NCBI GenBank assembly: GCA_947072715.1 | Contig: CAMTJB010000021.1 | Span: 1 to 9,597, forward strand | Direction: 5' to 3' | Source: an uncultured Fusobacteriaceae bacterium | GTDB taxonomy: Bacteria; Fusobacteriota; Fusobacteriia; Fusobacteriales; Fusobacteriaceae | Length of the DNA: 9,597 bases | Part shown: one piece after another, positions 6,472 through 9,597 of the stretch | Numbering within the stretch: position 1 is the first letter of the stretch | Layout: the number at the start of each line of letters is the position of its first letter | Translations under genes and position numbers: made by a program | Notes under the pieces: generated by a model | Seen by the model: only the letters and a program-made list of their open reading frames with translations | Database searches by the model: none | Told to the model about the DNA's origin: nothing

Positions 6472-8220
6472 TTATAACTCAATTTCATTATTTTTTAAAT
6501 ACACATTTAAAATATTTTTTACCTCTTCTGAATTTTCCACATTTAAAACACCTTCTTTTATATCTTTTAAATTGAAAAACTCCACTTCTCTTATTAAAGA
6601 TTTTATTACTTTTATAGAATTACTAACCATACTAAACTCTTTTATTCCTAAACTTAAAAGAGCTAAACATGCTAATTTATCACCTGCAACCTCTCCACAA
6701 ACACAAACAGATCTATCATATTTTTTTGCTGCTTCTACAACATAATTTATTATCTTTAATACTGACGGCTCATAAAAGTCATATAATTCTACTAAATTTT
6801 CAGATAGTCTATCAGTTGCTAGAACATACTGAGTCAAATCATTTGTTCCTATACTGAAAAAATCTACATGCTTTGCCATCTGTTCAGCCATTAATGCTGC
6901 TGAAGGAACTTCTATCATAATCCCCTGCTTTATCTCTTTATTATACTCTATACCTTCTCTATCCAACTCTTCTTTACACTCTTGTACAATTTTTTTTATT
7001 TCAATTATTTCTTTGCAATTAGTTATCATAGGGTACATTATTTTTATTTGAGAATTTTTACTAGATGATTTTAAAATTGCTCTTATCTGTGTTTTAAATA
7101 TTTTTTTATGTTTTAAACTATATCTAATTCCCCTTACCCCTAAAAACGGATTATCTTCTTCAGCCATTTCAAAATAAGGTAAAGTTTTATCTGCTCCAAT
7201 ATCTAAAGTCCTTATAACTATCTCTTTATTTCCAATTTTATCATTAAGAGCTTCATATTCTATTACCTGTTCATCTTCTGTAGGGAATTTTTTAGATTCC
7301 ATATACATTAACTCTGTTCTATATAATCCAACTCCATCAATAAAACTTTTATACTTTTCACTTACCTCTTTGCTACTTCCAACATTTATTTTAAGTTCTA
7401 TTCTAACATTATCCTTTGTTACCGCTTCTAAATTTTCAATTTCAGCAAGTGCTCTCTCTTTTGCTTTTTTTATTTCACATAATTTCTGGTATTGTTCAAT
7501 CTCTTCTTGAGTCGGATCTATTATTAATTTTTCAAAACCTTTTCTTGAATCTAAAATAACAACATTTAGTTTATATTCATTTTCAAAGACTCCTTCAACT
7601 CCCATTAAAGTTGGTATATTTAAACTTTTTGCTAAAATAGCAACATGAGAAGTAGTTCCGCCGTATTCAAACACTAGCCCATTTATATGAACTCCTGCTT
7701 CAACAGCTTTTAAAAGTTGTGAAGGTAATATCTCTTTAGCAAAAATTATCTTATAATCTAATTTTTCTCTTCTTAAATCTTTTTCTATTAAATTAAGTAT
7801 AATTCTTTCAGATATATCTTTTATATCAATAGCTCTTTGTGCATACAATGGATCTTTTATCTTATTAAACAACTGAATATATTTTTCTGAAACCTCTTTT
7901 ACTACATATTCTGAATTTATAGCTTCTTTTTTTATCTTATTTTCTACATCTTTTATAAACATAGGGTCATCTAACATCATTATATGGGCTGTTAATATCT
8001 CTAACTCATTTGGAGTTACTCTAGATTTCAATTTCCCTTTCAATTCTTTTATCTCTGACTTCGATTTTTCTACTGCACCCCTCCATTTCTCTAACTCTTT
8101 TGGAACATCAGAAAAATTTAGCTGGACTTTCTCTACAATAACATCATTTTTTTTATAAAGAAAAGCTTGACTAATTACAACACCTTCACAAGCACTTTTA
8201 CCACTTTTTCTGAAACTCAT
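6472..8220 (-). CDS. ptsI: PTS enzyme I (phosphoenolpyruvate-protein phosphotransferase)
   Basis: First PTS phosphotransfer protein: it autophosphorylates from PEP and passes the phosphate to HPr. It has 582 residues, a normal length (E. coli 575). The N-terminal HPr-binding/phosphohistidine half has the active H192 in GGTTSHVAILA. The C-terminal PEP-binding barrel carries GVGLYRTELMYM (297-308, R301), RTLDIGADK (337-345), NPFLGVRGIR (357-366), MIEVPSAAL (435-443), FFSIGTNDLTQY (454-465) and the catalytic C508 in CGEVAGD. All key residues of the family are present. The start is ATG at 8220 with GGGAGG 9 nt upstream. It leads the ptsI-ptsH-ispH-rpsA run and is divergent from the abgT-like gene. 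The order ptsI before ptsH is the reverse of the common ptsHI order. Identification is certain. Confidence 0.98.
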   Translation of the reverse strand: MSFRKSGKSACEGVVISQAFLYKKNDVIVEKVQLNFSDVPKELEKWRGAVEKSKSEIKELKGKLKSRVTPNELEILTAHIMMLDDPMFIKDVENKIKKEAINSEYVVKEVSEKYIQLFNKIKDPLYAQRAIDIKDISERIILNLIEKDLRREKLDYKIIFAKEILPSQLLKAVEAGVHINGLVFEYGGTTSHVAILAKSLNIPTLMGVEGVFENEYKLNVVILDSRKGFEKLIIDPTQEEIEQYQKLCEIKKAKERALAEIENLEAVTKDNVRIELKINVGSSKEVSEKYKSFIDGVGLYRTELMYMESKKFPTEDEQVIEYEALNDKIGNKEIVIRTLDIGADKTLPYFEMAEEDNPFLGVRGIRYSLKHKKIFKTQIRAILKSSSKNSQIKIMYPMITNCKEIIEIKKIVQECKEELDREGIEYNKEIKQGIMIEVPSAALMAEQMAKHVDFFSIGTNDLTQYVLATDRLSENLVELYDFYEPSVLKIINYVVEAAKKYDRSVCVCGEVAGDKLACLALLSLGIKEFSMVSNSIKVIKSLIREVEFFNLKDIKEGVLNVENSEEVKNILNVYLKNNEIEL

Positions 8221-8250
8221 GTCTTATTTCCTCCCATTTTGTAAAAAGTA

Positions 8251-8279
8251 TTGACATTTTTATCTTGATATTTTATAAT
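8251..8279 (+). promoter_or_regulatory. Consensus sigma-70 promoter for the AbgT-family gene
   Basis: TTGACA (8251-8256), a 17-bp spacer and TATAAT (8274-8279) match the consensus at all twelve positions. The expected start is near 8286, leaving a leader of about 40 nt with GGGGGG just before the ATG. A full consensus promoter suggests strong expression or a need for repression. Confidence 0.85.
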
Positions 8280-8290
8280 TGCCTTGTAAT

Positions 8291-8299
8291 ATTATATCA
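8291..8299 (-). promoter_or_regulatory. Candidate extended -10 promoter for ptsI
   Basis: The - strand reads TGA followed by TATAAT (8296-8291), an extended -10 with a perfect core. No clear -35 is found at 16-18 bp upstream (the sequence there is C-rich), as can occur with extended -10 promoters. The start would be near 8284, giving a leader of about 64 nt. It faces the + strand promoter at 8251-8279, only 11 bp separating the two -10 boxes. Other AT-rich -10-like strings lie closer to ptsI, so this is the best candidate, not a certain one. Confidence 0.5.
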
Positions 8300-8325
8300 T
8301 ATTTTTATTTATTATGGGGGGAAAA

Positions 8326-9597
8326 ATGGAACAAAAATTAGAAAAAAAGAGTTTACTTAGTAAATTTTTAAATGTTGTTGAAATTGGTGGAAACGCCCTT
8401 CCACATCCGGTTACATTATTTACAATCTTTGCTTTAATAATAATTATACTCTCTGGTATTTTTGGAGGAACTAGTGTTTCATATATCAAACAGGGAAAAG
8501 AGGTTTCTGTAACTGCAAGATCTCTTATGAACGCAGAAGGAATTAGATTTATATTTAATTCAATGGTTAAAAACTTTACAGGATTTGCTCCACTTGGAAC
8601 AGTTCTTGTTGCTCTTCTTGGAGTTGGAGTTTGTGAAGGAACTGGACTTATGTCAACAGTTATCAAAAACACTGTAAACAACACACCTAAAAAGGCATTA
8701 ACAGCTGTATTAGTTTTTGCTGGTATTATGTCTAATATTGCTTCTGATGCTGGTTATGTTGTTTTGATTCCACTTGGAGCTATTATTTTCTTATCAGTTG
8801 GTAGACATCCTATTGCAGGACTTGCCGCTACTTTCGCAGGGGTTTCTGGAGGATTCTCAGCTAACTTATTAATCGGTACTTTAGATCCACTTTTAGGAGG
8901 AATTTCTACTGAAGCGGCTAGACTAATTGATCCTAATTATACTGTATTACCTACAGCTAACTGGTACTTTATGGCTGCATCAACTTTCTTCATTACTATA
9001 GTGGGTACTTTAGTAACTGAAAAAATTGTTATACCAAGACTTGGCGAGTATAAAGGTGAAGAAAAAGCTGATTTACATGGCTTAACAGATTTAGAAAAGA
9101 AAGGATTAAGAATCGCTGGAATTTCAACATTTATTTATCTAGCACTTATGTGTTACTTAACTGTTCCTGCTAATGCAGTTTTAAGAGAAGGTGGAACTTT
9201 AAATAACTTTATGCATTCTGGATTAGTTCCTGCACTTATGTTCTTCTTCTTAATACCTGGTATTACTTATGGAATAGCTGCAAAAACTATTAAAAGTGAA
9301 AAAGAAGTTTGCGCTATGATGGGAAAAGCAATGTCGTCTATGGGCGGATATTTAGTTCTTGCATTTGCTGCTTCACAATTTATTGCATACTTTGGATACT
9401 CTAACTTAGGAACAATTTTAGCAGTTGAAGGAGCTTTAGGATTACAGACAATTGGATTTACAGGTTTACCTTTACTAATTGCTTTCATATTCCTTGCTGC
9501 TATTATCAATTTATTCATGGGATCAGCTTCTGCTAAATGGGCTATCATGGCTCCAGTATTTATCCCAATGTTAATGCAATTAGGATATTCACCTGAG
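8326..9597 (+). CDS. AbgT-family transporter, 3' end cut off by window edge
   Basis: Integral membrane protein of the AbgT family, whose members take up p-aminobenzoyl-glutamate (E. coli AbgT) or act as antimetabolite/sulfonamide efflux pumps (MtrF, YdaH). The 424 residues present lack roughly the last 80-100 of a usual length near 510. A cytoplasmic N-terminus (1-28) is followed by hydrophobic segments at about 29-48, 87-112, 124-158, 162-190, 213-233, 264-282, 298-320, 337-357 and 380-398. Family motifs include GGNALPHP (21-28), SDAGYVVLIPLGA (140-152), ANLLIGTLDPLL (179-190), and NLFMGSASAKWAIMAPVF (395-412) with W405, the pore signature. The start is ATG at 8326 with GGGGGG 5 nt upstream and a consensus promoter. 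It stands alone on the + strand, divergent from ptsI. The family is certain; import or export and the substrate cannot be settled from sequence. Confidence 0.93.
   Translation, partial: MEQKLEKKSLLSKFLNVVEIGGNALPHPVTLFTIFALIIIILSGIFGGTSVSYIKQGKEVSVTARSLMNAEGIRFIFNSMVKNFTGFAPLGTVLVALLGVGVCEGTGLMSTVIKNTVNNTPKKALTAVLVFAGIMSNIASDAGYVVLIPLGAIIFLSVGRHPIAGLAATFAGVSGGFSANLLIGTLDPLLGGISTEAARLIDPNYTVLPTANWYFMAASTFFITIVGTLVTEKIVIPRLGEYKGEEKADLHGLTDLEKKGLRIAGISTFIYLALMCYLTVPANAVLREGGTLNNFMHSGLVPALMFFFLIPGITYGIAAKTIKSEKEVCAMMGKAMSSMGGYLVLAFAASQFIAYFGYSNLGTILAVEGALGLQTIGFTGLPLLIAFIFLAAIINLFMGSASAKWAIMAPVFIPMLMQLGYSPE

Noticed and set aside
8286..8325. Folate (THF) riboswitch in the AbgT leader
   Set aside because: The predicted leader is about 40 nt, too short for a THF riboswitch, and I see no stable hairpins in it.
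8221..8325. CcpA-type cre site near ptsI
   Set aside because: No sequence close to TGWAANCGNTNWCA is present; the stretch contains almost no CG dinucleotide.
8292..8684. - strand open frames inside the AbgT-family gene (also 9267-9548)
   Set aside because: They are antisense to a gene with a promoter, Shine-Dalgarno sequence and family motifs; their products have no recognizable domain.
1..9597. CRISPR array, tRNA or rRNA gene, insertion sequence or prophage
   Set aside because: No regularly spaced repeats, cloverleaf-like segments, transposase motifs or long inverted repeats are seen; nearly all sequence is assigned to housekeeping genes.

Overview
The window is strongly AT-rich, AGA dominates among Arg codons, and the genes are packed tightly with very few gaps. 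Gene content and order (ptsI-ptsH-ispH-S1 in one run, then a DUF445 protein, ruvB, an Rrf2 regulator, rsmE and mtaB) fit a member of the Fusobacteriota (Fusobacterium, Cetobacterium or a relative). This is inferred from protein style and gene order; no search was run. A low-GC Firmicute is the main alternative.

Layout from right to left. At 8326 to the right edge, a + strand AbgT-family transporter is cut off by the window end; it has a consensus TTGACA-17-TATAAT promoter. Divergent from it, on the - strand, is ptsI (8220-6472), ptsH (6403-6134), ispH (6127-5246) and a six-domain ribosomal protein S1 gene (5253-3622). This run ends in a hairpin terminator at 3567-3599. A new - strand promoter begins about 3 bp beyond that hairpin, and a perfect 17-bp palindrome lies over its start point. 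It drives DUF445 (3495-2893), ruvB (2861-1860), an Rrf2-type regulator (1860-1432), rsmE (1421-699) and mtaB (712 to the left edge, 3' part missing). Adjacent genes in both runs are joined by short gaps or overlaps of 1, 8 and 14 nt, so translational coupling is likely.

How the genes relate. EI and HPr are the general phosphotransfer proteins of the PTS; HPr keeps both His15 and Ser46. IspH makes IPP/DMAPP by the MEP pathway, and S1 supports translation initiation. The second run combines recombination (RuvB), rRNA and tRNA modification (RsmE, MtaB) and a cysteine-rich Rrf2 regulator that probably senses Fe-S or redox status. IspH and MtaB are both Fe-S enzymes.

This is largely a housekeeping region, and I see no mobile element, CRISPR array, RNA gene or defence system. 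The points that merit a second look are regulatory: face-to-face promoters between ptsI and the transporter gene, the palindrome over the start point of the Rrf2-containing operon, the ispH/S1 overlap, and the five-cysteine segment of the Rrf2 protein. No gene-free stretch longer than 126 bp exists.
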